Origin: Chloroflexota bacterium
Lineage (GTDB): Bacteria; Chloroflexota; Anaerolineae; DTLA01
Direction of reading: 5' to 3'
DNA: 64,000 bases
Assembly: GCA_014874485.1 (NCBI GenBank)
Contig: JADBJK010000024.1
Location: 186,001 to 250,000, forward strand
Shown here one piece after another: positions 26,762 through 35,144 of the stretch. Below the pieces are notes generated by a model, which was not told the DNA's origin, did no database searches, and saw nothing but the letters and a program-made list of their open reading frames with translations. The first letter of the stretch is position 1. Each line of letters starts with the position of its first letter. Made by a program: the position numbers and the translations under genes.

Positions 26762-27640
26762 CTACCCGGCCGGCCTCGCCGGAAGGTGGAGAATCGCCCG
26801 CGCCTCGTCGGGCGATGCCGGCTCGCGCCCCGCCATCCGCGCGATCTGAACCGCCTTCTCCACCTGATCCCAGTTGCCCCGCGATTTCGTCTTCGTAGTT
26901 ATGTCAATATAGATGTTGTCTTCCAAGCCAACCCGAATGTGCCCCCCGAAGATGGCACCTGCCATCGCCACCGGGAAGCACAGCGGCCCCACGCCCACGC
27001 CCTGCCACGTGGACCCAGGCGGCACCGCGTGGATGTAACTGTTCAGGATGTCGGAGTTGAATCGCGTACCCCCCATCACCCCGAACACAAAGGAGAAGTG
27101 CAGCGGCGGAGCCAGAAAGTCGTAGTACTCGGTGAAAAACAACACGTTGTGCACGTGGCCCAGGTCAAAGCACTCTATCTCCGGCTTGATGCCCTTCTCT
27201 TTCATCAGCGTGCCGAATTCAATGGTGGCCTGCAGCGGGTTGTAGTAGGTCTTGTCGGCGATGATGGAGCCGTCGCGGTAACTCACCGTGCAGAAGTTCA
27301 TCGTGCCCGGGTTCAGCGAGGCCAGTTCCGGCGTATGGTACACGATGGGCCGCTTCCGCTCCTCCAGCGTGGAATCCAGACTCACGCCGGTGCTGAGGTT
27401 CAACAGCACGCGGCTGTTCTCGCGGATGGCCTGCACCACCTCGGCCATGATGGTGGGATCGGTGGTCGGCTTGCCGGTGATGGGGTCGCGGAAATGCACG
27501 TGCACGATGGCCGCGCCCGCCTCCTCGGCCCGCTTCGCCTCGCGGGCGAACTCCTCGGGCGTGTAGGGCACGTTGGGGTTGTGCTCCTTCATCGTAACGC
27601 TGCCGGCCAGCGCAGCCGTGATGATAACCTTGTCCGCCAT
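26762..27640 (-). CDS. Beta-keto acid cleavage enzyme (BKACE, DUF849)
   Basis: This 292-residue protein belongs to the BKACE family, which condenses a beta-keto acid with acetyl-CoA and splits it to acetoacetate plus a new CoA thioester. It shows the starting strand VIITAALAGSVT, the zinc-binding AAIVHVHFRDPITGKPTTD motif (His-x-His), NLSTGVSLD, ECFDLGHVHNV, and the C-terminal GGHIRVGLEDNIYI, where the family's Glu metal ligand lies. The exact beta-keto substrate varies between family members and cannot be read here. It follows the hydroxyacyl-CoA dehydrogenase gene by 14 bases. Together they suggest oxidation of a 3-hydroxy acid to a 3-keto acid and its cleavage. Confidence 0.9.
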   Translation of the reverse strand: MADKVIITAALAGSVTMKEHNPNVPYTPEEFAREAKRAEEAGAAIVHVHFRDPITGKPTTDPTIMAEVVQAIRENSRVLLNLSTGVSLDSTLEERKRPIVYHTPELASLNPGTMNFCTVSYRDGSIIADKTYYNPLQATIEFGTLMKEKGIKPEIECFDLGHVHNVLFFTEYYDFLAPPLHFSFVFGVMGGTRFNSDILNSYIHAVPPGSTWQGVGVGPLCFPVAMAGAIFGGHIRVGLEDNIYIDITTKTKSRGNWDQVEKAVQIARMAGREPASPDEARAILHLPARPAG

Positions 27641-27654
27641 CTCTTACCCTCGTC

Positions 27655-28614
27655 TCAGTCCATCTCCTGTACTTCGCGCAAGAGTTTCAGTTGCCGCAGG
27701 AAGTACAGGTCGCGCTTCCGCAGAATCTGCTCGCGCGACTTGCCCGTGTAGTCGTAGAACCCGCGCCCCGTCTTGATGCCGTAGTTGCCGCCCTGGACGA
27801 TCTCGTCAAAGAACGCGGGCGTCTTCGTCATCGTGCTCAATTCCTTGAACAGGTACTGGCAAATGGTGTGGAACACATCCAGGCCGCCCAGGTCTGCCGT
27901 CTCCAACGGCCCCAGCCACGGATAGCGGAAGCCGACCCCGTTCTTCAGGGTGCGATCCACGTCCTCCACGGTTACGACGCCTTCCTGCACCAGGTGGAGC
28001 GCCTCGCGGAGCAGGGCATACTGCAGGCGGTTGCTGGCGAATCCGGGGATGTCCTTCTGGACGCGCACGGGCACCTTGCCCAGCCGCTCGGACAGGCCGT
28101 AGATGAGGTCCATGGTCTCGTCCGAGGTCTGCTCGCCGCGGATCACCTCCACCAGCGGCACGATTTCCGGCGGATTGGCCCAGTGCATCCCGCCCACCCG
28201 CTGGGGATAGCGACACGCCGACGCAATGGCGGTGATGCTCAGGCCGGAGGTGTTGGTGGCGAGGATGGTGTCGGGTGGACACAGCGATTCCATCTCGCGG
28301 AAGAGGTCTTGCTTGAGGGCCAGGTTCTCGGGCACCGATTCCAACACGTACTGGACGCCCCGCAGCGCGTCGGCGAGGGAATCCGCCCCGCGGATGCGTG
28401 CTCGCGCAGCCTCCGCCTCCGACCGGGAAATGAGACCCTCCTGGATGAAGACCTCCTGGCTGTGTCTCACGCGGTTCAGCGCGCGCTGGATGCCTTCGGC
28501 GCTGCGGCTGTAGAGGGCGACCTCGTAACCCGCCTGGGCGAAGCACATGCTGATGCCGGAGCCCATAGTCCCCGCCCCGATCATGGCGACCCTGCGGATA
28601 TCCTCAAGTCTCAC
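27655..28614 (-). CDS. 3-Hydroxyacyl-CoA dehydrogenase-family protein
   Basis: This 319-residue dehydrogenase has an N-terminal Rossmann motif IGAGTMGSGISMCFAQAGYEV, catalytic-region GMHWANPPEIVPLVEVIRG (His-x-x-Asn-Pro as in HACD) and a C-terminal dimerisation domain with GFASNRLQYALLREALHLVQEG and GPLETADLGGLDVF. This small form occurs in enzymes for free hydroxy acids (L-gulonate dehydrogenase-like) as well as for CoA esters. The GTG start at 28614 was selected because AAGGAGGAT sits just upstream. Upstream in-frame codons run across the promoter region. It heads the operon that goes on to BKACE, IlvD, the UlaG-like gene and the two-component pair. Confidence 0.88.
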   Translation of the reverse strand: MRLEDIRRVAMIGAGTMGSGISMCFAQAGYEVALYSRSAEGIQRALNRVRHSQEVFIQEGLISRSEAEAARARIRGADSLADALRGVQYVLESVPENLALKQDLFREMESLCPPDTILATNTSGLSITAIASACRYPQRVGGMHWANPPEIVPLVEVIRGEQTSDETMDLIYGLSERLGKVPVRVQKDIPGFASNRLQYALLREALHLVQEGVVTVEDVDRTLKNGVGFRYPWLGPLETADLGGLDVFHTICQYLFKELSTMTKTPAFFDEIVQGGNYGIKTGRGFYDYTGKSREQILRKRDLYFLRQLKLLREVQEMD

Positions 28615-28683
28615 GGCGATCCTCCTTGTGGCGAGAAGGTGCGATCTGTGGCAGGTGCGAATTCTAACGTTTACCCAAGCCCT

Positions 28684-28712
28684 ATTATACCACAACTTCG
28701 GGCCAGTGGCAC
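28684..28712 (-). promoter_or_regulatory. Extended -10 promoter candidate, proximal, for the hydroxyacyl-CoA dehydrogenase operon
   Basis: TATAAT (28689-28684, minus) is preceded by TGG to make an extended -10, with GTGCCA at -35 spacing 17. The 14-base string AGTTGTGGTATAAT is identical to that of the fchA promoter at 44013. Confidence 0.6.
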
Positions 28713-28755
28713 AGTCTCTTGCAGCGCCGGGGAACAATTCTCAACGCCCGCGCCA

Positions 28756-28771
28756 TTATCGATTATCGATA
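28756..28771. promoter_or_regulatory. Tandem TTATCGAT repeats, candidate operator
   Basis: Two overlapping copies of TTATCGAT (28756-28763 and 28763-28770) include the 8-base palindrome TATCGATA. They lie just downstream of the distal promoter, near its expected start site, in otherwise GC-rich DNA. Confidence 0.45.
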
Positions 28772-28782
28772 GGCACAGCTTG

Positions 28783-28810
28783 ATTATACGCGCCTCGCGC
28801 CGCGTGTCAA
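28783..28810 (-). promoter_or_regulatory. Distal sigma70-type promoter of the hydroxyacyl-CoA dehydrogenase operon
   Basis: TTGACA (28810-28805) and TATAAT (28788-28783) on the minus strand are both perfect, with 16 bases between them. The operon start codon is about 170 bases downstream. This and the candidate at 28684 would form a tandem pair. The rest of the 28615-28961 gap holds no supported gene. Confidence 0.78.
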
Positions 28811-28906
28811 GGCCAGCGGATGCACCGTGCAGGCTGCTGCCCGGGTTTCGCCCCCACATGGCAGAAGCCAACACGCGCGGGGCACCGGTGGGCATGGGGT
28901 ATGAGC

Positions 28907-28940
28907 GCCCTCCCGCAGGTCCAGAAGCCCGCGGGAGGGC
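28907..28940 (-). terminator. Hairpin after acsE
   Basis: GCCCTCCCGC and GCGGGAGGGC form a perfect 10-bp stem with a 14-base loop, starting about 20 bases beyond the acsE stop on the minus strand. There is no U tract. It probably marks the 3' end of the long acs transcript. Confidence 0.6.
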
Positions 28941-28961
28941 AGAGGGTTCTGGGACGTGAGA

Positions 28962-29882
28962 TTACATCTTCAGGTACGAGTCGGCGAAGATGATCTCGTT
29001 CTTCAGGATGCGCACCGTCTTGTAGATGGCCACCTGCTCCGGGTCATTCATGTCCACCACAGACGGATCAAACGGCTCCATGGCCTGGGTCGTATCGTAC
29101 AGGTGCAGCAACAGCCGCCCGACGGGGGTGCTGTCATCGCGGGTCTCAACGATGCGCATGAACCGCATCAGTTCGCGGTCCAGCGGGTCGGCGATGGCCG
29201 CATCCAACCCCGCCGCCATCAGCATCACCAGGTAGGTCCGGTTGATGAGGCTGCGATTCTCGTGGGACACCTGGTTGGACACGTTGGACAGTCCCACCAC
29301 CGTGTTGAGCGGCGGGTCCCACAACTTCATCAGCCGCACCGCCTCCACCGCGTTGGGAACGTACTCCTGCGACCCCGCCACCGTCAGCACCAGCGGGTCA
29401 AAGTAGATGTTCTCCACCGGAACGCCCGCCTCGGTCAGTTTGGGCAGGAGAATGTCGGTGGCAATGCTGAATCGGTCCTCGGCAGCCACGGGAATGCCCG
29501 ACTTCGTCATGGTCAGCGCGATGATCTTGGCCCCGTACTTCGCCGCCAGTGGAGCCATCGCGGCCAGGCGCTCTTCCTCGGCCGACGTGGAGTTGATGAA
29601 CGGCTTGTTCTTGCACTTCTTCAGCCCCGCCTCAATCGCCGCGGCGTTGGTCGTGTCCAGCGACAGGACAACGTCGGGGATCGCCGTCTGGACGGCATCC
29701 ACGATCCATTCCATGACCTCCACACCGGTTTTCTTCTGAGGGCCGATGTTCAGGTCAATCACCTGGGCGCCCGCATTCCACTGGGCAAGGGCCACCTTCT
29801 GGATGTACGCCGTGTCGCGGTTGTTGACGGCCTCCTTGATCTTGGGCGCGATGATGTGGATGTTCTCGCCGATAATCAGCAT
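28962..29882 (-). CDS. acsE: Methyltetrahydrofolate:corrinoid iron-sulfur protein methyltransferase
   Basis: This 306-residue pterin-binding TIM-barrel protein moves the methyl group from methyl-tetrahydrofolate to the cobalt of the corrinoid protein AcsCD in the Wood-Ljungdahl pathway. Family features include the start MLIIGENIHI, VIDLNIGP near residue 45 (pterin-binding Asp/Asn), LDTTN, PFINSTSAEEER, DPLVLTVAGSQ and the GLSNVSNQVS Asn loop. It is somewhat longer than the ~260-residue Moorella protein, mostly at the C-terminus. It is the last gene in the acs cluster, after the RACo gene with a 118-base gap. GAGGAGGTGCAGGA gives a strong ribosome site. Confidence 0.92.
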   Translation of the reverse strand: MLIIGENIHIIAPKIKEAVNNRDTAYIQKVALAQWNAGAQVIDLNIGPQKKTGVEVMEWIVDAVQTAIPDVVLSLDTTNAAAIEAGLKKCKNKPFINSTSAEEERLAAMAPLAAKYGAKIIALTMTKSGIPVAAEDRFSIATDILLPKLTEAGVPVENIYFDPLVLTVAGSQEYVPNAVEAVRLMKLWDPPLNTVVGLSNVSNQVSHENRSLINRTYLVMLMAAGLDAAIADPLDRELMRFMRIVETRDDSTPVGRLLLHLYDTTQAMEPFDPSVVDMNDPEQVAIYKTVRILKNEIIFADSYLKM

Positions 29883-30000
29883 TCCTGCACCTCCTCGTGT
29901 TCTTGTGCGCTTGCGCGCGTTTGAAAACGCCGATTGGAAACCCCGAACCCCGCGAGCGTGGGCGGATGCCCTATGCCGTCATCCGCTTCCGCCTCGCGGC

Positions 30001-31956
30001 CTACTGCGTCTCCTGGCTCCGGCGACCTACGCTCTGGAGCAGGCGCATCACGGACGGGAAACTCGCCGTGTCGGTGTGCGGCAAGAACAGCGCCGACGTG
30101 AACTGATCCATGAACGTGTTGTCCGCGCTCAACTCCAGGTAGGTCATCTTGTTGGCGATTTCCACGACGGCCTGGCGCATGTCCGCGCACAGCAGCGCCG
30201 CATACGCGCCCAGGGCCGACGTGTTGCCCAGATAATGGAACCGATCCCAGGGCATGTCGGGCAGAAGCCCGATTTGGATGGCCTTCTCCACGTCAATGTA
30301 CTTGCCGAAGGCCCCGCCGATGAGCACCTGCTCCACGTCGGCCAGTTCAATGCCCACGCTGCGGGTGAGCACCGAGAACCCGGCGTAGATGGCCGCCTTG
30401 GCCCGGATGAGGTTGGCGATGTCCACCTCGGTGATGACGATGTCGTTCTTCTTCCCGCGCGTCTCGGAAGCCCACGCCACCACGTACTCCGGCCCGTGCT
30501 CGCCCATGCGGATGCGCGGCGTGTTCAGCGTTCGGTTCAGTTTGCCCGCCTTGTCCATCACGCCGGAGATGAACATCTCGGCCAGGAGCGAGATCATGCC
30601 CGACCCACAGATGCCCTCAGGCGGGGCATCGCCGATGGTGCGGTACGTCGGCTCGTAGGTCTTGGCGCTGATCCACACCTCCTCAATCGCGCCAACCGTT
30701 GCCCGCATCCCGGACTGCACGCCCGCGCCCTCAAACGCAGGCCCGGCCGAGCACGCGCACGAAATCAACCAGTCGGCGTTGCCCAGCACGATCTCGCCGT
30801 TGGTGCCCACGTCTATGAACAGGCTCAACTTGTCGGTGGTGTACAGTTTGGAACTCAACACCCCTGCCGTGATGTCGCCGCCCACGTAGGCCCCCACCCC
30901 GGGCAAGCAGTCCACCGTCGCGTCGGGGTTGATGTGGATGCCCAGTTCGTGCGCCCGCACCGGGGACGGGTGGGTGATGGTGGGGATGTACGGCTCCAGG
31001 CGGATCGCCTCGGGATCCAGGCCCAGGAACAGGTGGGTCATCGTGGTGTTGCCTGCCACCGTCATCTTGTGAATCTCAGTGCCGGCGATGTTGTTCCGGG
31101 CGCACAGTTCCTCAATGAGGCCGTTGATGGTCTGCACCACCAACCGCTGCAGGTGCTCCAGCCCCCCGGGCTTCTTCGCGTAGATGATGCGCGAAATGAC
31201 ATCCTCGCCGCACGAGATCTGCAGGTTGTACGCCGAGGCGGTATCCACCACCCGCCCTGCGACCATGTCCACGAGATAGACGACGTTGGACGTGGTCCCG
31301 ATGTCCACGGCGATGCCGTACAACGTCTGCGTCTGATCGCCAGGGGCCACGTCCAGCAGGCGGGGCGGGCCGTCGGGGCTTGTCCACGTGCTCATCTCTA
31401 GCGTGAGGGTAACGTCCCAGTCGGCGTCGCGGAGCGCCCGCGCCAGCCTGCGAAGCGTGGGCAGCGCCACCGTCAGGTTGCGGATGTCGTATTGGCGCGC
31501 CAGTTCGCGGGACACGCGCTCAAAGTCGGTCGTGTTGTCCAGCAGGCTCGGCGGCTCAATCTGCAGGTGAACCTTGCGCAGGGTGGGCTTGGCGGCCCAG
31601 TCGCACGCCGCGGGCAGTTCGTAGGCGCGCTCGGCACCCCTCTCCGTGGGCAGACGGCGGACGATGACCTCCTCAATCGGCGGGACGAACACCTCCAAGT
31701 CGCCCTGCACGCGCGTCTGGCAAGCCAGGGCGTACCCCTGCTCCAGTTCGGTCGCGGTGAGGCGGACGGTCGTCTTGCGCTCCGCCTCGCCTCGTGTGAT
31801 GACGACCTTGCAGCGCCCGCAACGCCCCTGCCCACCGCAGGGCAGGCTGATGGGAACGCCGGCCGCAAGGGCCACGTCGGACAAAATCTCGCCGGCGCGC
31901 GCCTGGGCGACGACGCCCGACGGCTGAAAGGTTACGGTGAATGTATTCTCGGACAT
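30001..31956 (-). CDS. RACo-type reductive activator of the corrinoid iron-sulfur protein
   Basis: This 651-residue protein reactivates the corrinoid protein when cobalt drifts to the inactive Co(II) state, using ATP. The N-terminal [2Fe-2S] domain has Cys40, Cys46, Cys49 and Cys79 (LPCGGQGRCGRCK and ALACQT). A linker domain follows, then a C-terminal ASKHA-fold ATPase with IAVDIGTTSNVVYLVD, GNTTMTHLFLG, FIDVGTNGEIVLG, SAGPAFEGAGVQSGM and IGGAFGKYID. This is the arrangement of Moorella/Carboxydothermus RACo (orf7). It lies between acsC and acsE, as in acetogen clusters. The ribosome site is weak (AGGAACCCGTC), so expression may depend on coupling or a modest need for this repair protein. Confidence 0.92.
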   Translation of the reverse strand: MSENTFTVTFQPSGVVAQARAGEILSDVALAAGVPISLPCGGQGRCGRCKVVITRGEAERKTTVRLTATELEQGYALACQTRVQGDLEVFVPPIEEVIVRRLPTERGAERAYELPAACDWAAKPTLRKVHLQIEPPSLLDNTTDFERVSRELARQYDIRNLTVALPTLRRLARALRDADWDVTLTLEMSTWTSPDGPPRLLDVAPGDQTQTLYGIAVDIGTTSNVVYLVDMVAGRVVDTASAYNLQISCGEDVISRIIYAKKPGGLEHLQRLVVQTINGLIEELCARNNIAGTEIHKMTVAGNTTMTHLFLGLDPEAIRLEPYIPTITHPSPVRAHELGIHINPDATVDCLPGVGAYVGGDITAGVLSSKLYTTDKLSLFIDVGTNGEIVLGNADWLISCACSAGPAFEGAGVQSGMRATVGAIEEVWISAKTYEPTYRTIGDAPPEGICGSGMISLLAEMFISGVMDKAGKLNRTLNTPRIRMGEHGPEYVVAWASETRGKKNDIVITEVDIANLIRAKAAIYAGFSVLTRSVGIELADVEQVLIGGAFGKYIDVEKAIQIGLLPDMPWDRFHYLGNTSALGAYAALLCADMRQAVVEIANKMTYLELSADNTFMDQFTSALFLPHTDTASFPSVMRLLQSVGRRSQETQ

Positions 31957-31970
31957 GACGGGTTCCTAAA

Positions 31971-32012
31971 GCAGGGGCGAACCCTCGCTTCGCGCCATCG
32001 GTCCGCCCCTGC
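31971..32012. repeat. Intercistronic hairpin between acsC and the RACo gene
   Basis: GCAGGGGCG (31971-31979) and CGCCCCTGC (32004-32012) make a perfect 9-bp stem in the 63-base gap; inner ACC/GGT can extend it past one mismatch. With no U tract it may protect the upstream mRNA or lower readthrough into the repair gene. Confidence 0.6.
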
Positions 32013-32019
32013 AGGGTCG

Positions 32020-33369
32020 CTATTTCCAGACGTTCTTCAGGTAGGACGGGATGTCCACTGCCTCACGCGGTCCCACGCGCACGTCCCATCCGGGCAGTTC
32101 CTCTTCCAGTTCGCCCGAGATGGTGGCCACGAGGCCGGGGATGACGATTTTCTTGTGGTTGATGCGGTCGGGCACGTTGAACGCCTTGACCGCCTTGGCG
32201 ATGCGCTCGGCGTCAAACTTGCCGGCGGCCCAGGCCGTCAGAACCGACATGCCCTCGGCGTCGGTGATGAGCAACCACGCGGGCAGACCGCTGGCCTCCA
32301 CCTCGCCCGCCACGCTGAAGTAGGTCAGCGAGAAGTTGGTGGTAACCAGCAGCGGCGATTCGGGCTTGGGCGCGTTGAATTCGTACACGCCCGGGCTGAC
32401 CTGGATGGGCTTCTGCGGGTCGGTGTAGATGTTCAGCCGCAGCGTCAGCAGGATGTACATGGCAGCCGGGTCAAAGTGGTCCAGCACCACGATACCGCCG
32501 TACTTGGCAACGGCCTGCGCCGCCGCCACGACTTCCTCCTCAAACGAGCCGGCCCCCTCGCCCGGGAACGCCGCCAGCGGATAACCCAGCGGGCGGAAGT
32601 TCTTCTTCAGGGCCAGTCGGCGCAACTGGGTGAACAGCGCCAGATTGCCGTAGAGGGTGCGGGCACCCGGGTCCAGCACGATGCTCTCCACGCCTGCGGC
32701 CTTCACGTTCTCGGCCAACTCGGCCAGGGCGCTGAGGTCGCCGTCGGCCCGCACGAGGATGGACGCGTTGGCAGCCTTGGCGGCTTTGGCCATCTCCTGC
32801 CAGTTCTGGGCCGTGGCAGGCCCCACCAGCGGCGCAAGGCCACCTTCCTTCGCCAGGCCCGCCGCGATGGCCGCCGGATTCTCGGACAGCAGAATCATGG
32901 GCCGCTTGGTCTTGGCGCGCACGGTCGCCACCGCCTGCGCGAACGTGTCGGCGTTGCCCGAAACGTTCTGCACCGCGATGCCGTCCACGAACAGGTCCAT
33001 GCCCACGCGCTCGGTCTTGAACGCGACGATCTCACCGACCTTGGCCTCCAGTTCGGCGGCGGGCAGATTATCGGGCACGCGCACGAACACGCCCGGCTGG
33101 TGGAAGAAGGTCTTCTCATGGCGGAAGAGCACGGTCTCGTTGCCGACCTCCACCTTGTGATCCGCCCCGCCCAGAGTTACCAGGCGGATGGGCGGAGCGG
33201 AGGCCGCCTCCAGCGCCTGCTTGGCCTCCTCCGAGACGTAGGGGCACGCCGAGAGGTCAGCCTGCTTGGCCGCCAGTTTCATGGCGAAAGCAAGGCACGT
33301 GGGGAACCCGCACTCCTTGCAGTTGGTTTTCGGGAGCAGTTTGTAGATTTCAAGTCCGCTCAGTGGCAT
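32020..33369 (-). CDS. acsC: Corrinoid iron-sulfur protein large (gamma) subunit
   Basis: This 449-residue protein is the iron-sulfur and B12-carrying large subunit of the acetyl-CoA synthase corrinoid protein. The N-terminal Fe4S domain has Cys17, Cys20, Cys25 and Cys42 (LPKTNCKECGFPTC, then ACPYVS), which hold the cluster that reduces cobalt. A TIM-barrel domain follows, and the C-terminal domain from about residue 320 carries the corrinoid (LLVTTNFSLTYFSVAGEVE onward). It accepts methyl from AcsE and gives it to AcsB. AAGGAGGAC precedes the ATG. A 25-base gap separates it from a small membrane protein gene upstream. Confidence 0.95.
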   Translation of the reverse strand: MPLSGLEIYKLLPKTNCKECGFPTCLAFAMKLAAKQADLSACPYVSEEAKQALEAASAPPIRLVTLGGADHKVEVGNETVLFRHEKTFFHQPGVFVRVPDNLPAAELEAKVGEIVAFKTERVGMDLFVDGIAVQNVSGNADTFAQAVATVRAKTKRPMILLSENPAAIAAGLAKEGGLAPLVGPATAQNWQEMAKAAKAANASILVRADGDLSALAELAENVKAAGVESIVLDPGARTLYGNLALFTQLRRLALKKNFRPLGYPLAAFPGEGAGSFEEEVVAAAQAVAKYGGIVVLDHFDPAAMYILLTLRLNIYTDPQKPIQVSPGVYEFNAPKPESPLLVTTNFSLTYFSVAGEVEASGLPAWLLITDAEGMSVLTAWAAGKFDAERIAKAVKAFNVPDRINHKKIVIPGLVATISGELEEELPGWDVRVGPREAVDIPSYLKNVWK

Positions 33370-33394
33370 CTTGTCCTCCTTGTTATGTAAACGT

Positions 33395-33610
33395 CTATCG
33401 TGCGCTCAGAAGCAGCAGGGCCGCGCCGGCGATGAAGAAGACCACGGTCCCGATCTGTCGGCGGCGGTACAGGCGGTACAATCGCTCTGGCGGCAGGCGA
33501 CGGGGCCTCGGATCGCCCCACACCAGATTGGGGCGGAATGCACTCAGAACGCTGATGACCAGCAACACAAGCCCCGCACCCGCCGTAAGCCAGTTCACCT
33601 GCTGAAACAC
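33395..33610 (-). CDS. Small membrane protein inside the acs operon
   Basis: This 71-residue protein has two likely membrane helices (about residues 9-25 and 52-70) joined by a basic loop rich in Arg and Pro (RPRRLPPERLYRLYRRRQ). It begins with GTG at 33610 and GAGGTG upstream, 17 bases from the acsD stop. I do not recognise a family. Its position between the two corrinoid protein subunit genes, in the same direction with tight gaps, supports it being a real gene. It might tether the complex or a partner to the membrane, but that is only a guess. Confidence 0.62.
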   Translation of the reverse strand: MFQQVNWLTAGAGLVLLVISVLSAFRPNLVWGDPRPRRLPPERLYRLYRRRQIGTVVFFIAGAALLLLSAR

Positions 33611-33627
33611 GCTACACCTCGTCGGTG

Positions 33628-34596
33628 CTAATGAGCCATCAGTTGCTCAATGGCCTTGCGAACGATGGGGACCGAATCGGGGTGGCGCAGCGTAACGATG
33701 TCCGCGCCCGCTTCCAGCAGGGCCACAGCCGTTACAGCCTCCCACAGGATGCCGCGCCGCGTCCAATCACCCCACGCGGCAGGCACGCCCTCGCCGACCT
33801 TGGACTCCTTCTGCCGCCAGGACTCCTCGCCGGTGAAGCAGATCATCGGCATCTGGGTCATGCTGTCGCCGGTGAGGGCGGCGATCCGCAGGCGCTCCAT
33901 GACGGAGTACGTGTACTCCAAGCCGTAGCCCAGCGCGCCGGTGGTGGGGTCCATCAGGATGCGGTCGGGTTCCATCTGCATGTCGCTGACCAAGATGTTC
34001 AGTTGCTTGGCCAGGTTCACGTCAATGGGCGTGGAGTTGATGACAAGATGGCCGTGGGCCAGGGCCGCCGCCACGATGGTGCGGTAGTTCTTGTCCTCGC
34101 ACAAGCCCAGCGCCAGGCGCTCGCCCGCTGCCGCCTCGGCCACAGCCACCAGCAACTCGTTGTCCTTTTCGGCCTGGCCAGGGCCGCGCACAATGAGCGG
34201 CAGGCCGGTCGCCTGGAGAACCGCCTTCGTAACGGCGGCTGCCTGGGCACCGGTGGTCTCGCTCCCATCGCCGTTGACGCCGCGCAACCTGAGCATAATC
34301 AGGTCTGCCCCCAGCGCCTCGGCCTTTTTCGCCCACTCGGCGGGATCCTTGAGCGTATCGCCCCAGGCATTGAGGAGAACCGGAGACCAATCGGATGGGT
34401 ACGAGTCCTGAATCTCAATGGCAATGACGGGTGGATGCGGGATGCTGCCCTCAAAGTGCAGGAACGGCAGCGTGGTCTCCCCGCCCACCGTTACGGTCTT
34501 GGAACGGGTTCCCTTCTGGTCGCGTGTGGCTCCGAGAGTTACTTCGCGGACCTTGCCGGTCCATTTCTCCAGCGGTGTCTCTACGGTAACTGGCAT
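33628..34596 (-). CDS. acsD: Corrinoid iron-sulfur protein small (delta) subunit
   Basis: This 322-residue protein is the small subunit that pairs with AcsC to cradle the corrinoid. Family features are the N-terminal KVREVTLGAT with TVGGETTLPFLHFEG, then the TIM-barrel landmarks DLIMLRLRGVNGDG, LPLIVRGPGQAEKDNE, HLVINSTPIDVNLAKQLNIL, DPTTGALGYGLEYTYSVMER and the C-terminal GADIVTLRHPDSV. Length is normal for bacterial AcsD. AAAGGAGAGTAG precedes the ATG. It sits just after a CBS-domain gene with only five bases between them. Confidence 0.95.
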   Translation of the reverse strand: MPVTVETPLEKWTGKVREVTLGATRDQKGTRSKTVTVGGETTLPFLHFEGSIPHPPVIAIEIQDSYPSDWSPVLLNAWGDTLKDPAEWAKKAEALGADLIMLRLRGVNGDGSETTGAQAAAVTKAVLQATGLPLIVRGPGQAEKDNELLVAVAEAAAGERLALGLCEDKNYRTIVAAALAHGHLVINSTPIDVNLAKQLNILVSDMQMEPDRILMDPTTGALGYGLEYTYSVMERLRIAALTGDSMTQMPMICFTGEESWRQKESKVGEGVPAAWGDWTRRGILWEAVTAVALLEAGADIVTLRHPDSVPIVRKAIEQLMAH

Positions 34597-34601
34597 GGAT
34601 T

Positions 34602-35015
34602 CTACTCTCCTTTCTCTGAATCTGGCAGGTTGGCCATGTCTTTGACGATGTCATCCATGGTAAGGATTCCCACAGGCCGCTGAGGCGCGGGGCGGGCGTG
34701 CAGGATGATGAGTTGGTGCACGCCGCGGTCCAGCATGATCTGGACTGCGGCGCGAACCGGAATATCCGGGATAATGGTGGCGACTTGGGTCGTCATGATG
34801 TCCTCGGCGCGGAGGTCGGCAAAGGGCTTGAGATACGCTCGCACCATGTCGGTGCGCGAGATGATGCCGATGAGTTCGCCGTTGGGGTTCACGACGGCGA
34901 CGGCACTGGCGCGGTCGCGGGCCATCAGGGCGGCGACCTCGGTCAATGGCGTATCCGGGGCACACGTAGTTACGCCAAGGCGCATCACATCCCGAACGTA
35001 ACGCACGTTGGGCAA
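34602..35015 (-). CDS. Tandem CBS-domain protein
   Basis: This 137-residue protein has two CBS domains, about residues 8-65 (VRDVMRLGVTTCAPDTPLTEVAALMARD ... GIISRTDMV) and 75-130 (AEDIMTTQVATIIPDIPVRAAVQIML ... GILTMDDIV). Such pairs bind adenine nucleotides, S-adenosylmethionine or metals and act as sensors. It begins with a TTG at 35015 behind GAGGAGGCG. Its location between acsB and acsD, close to the latter, suggests it adjusts CODH/ACS activity or assembly to energy charge, though that is inference. Confidence 0.85.
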   Translation of the reverse strand: MPNVRYVRDVMRLGVTTCAPDTPLTEVAALMARDRASAVAVVNPNGELIGIISRTDMVRAYLKPFADLRAEDIMTTQVATIIPDIPVRAAVQIMLDRGVHQLIILHARPAPQRPVGILTMDDIVKDMANLPDSEKGE

Positions 35016-35144
35016 CTATCGCCTCCTCAGCAACAGATACAGTTCAAGTCTGCACAAGGATAGCCTGGGAGACGCCGTCCGTCAAACACGGCGCAACCCA
35101 GGCTCGGCGCGAGGCGGTCGTCCGCGACACGCCGTTGGAGCGGC

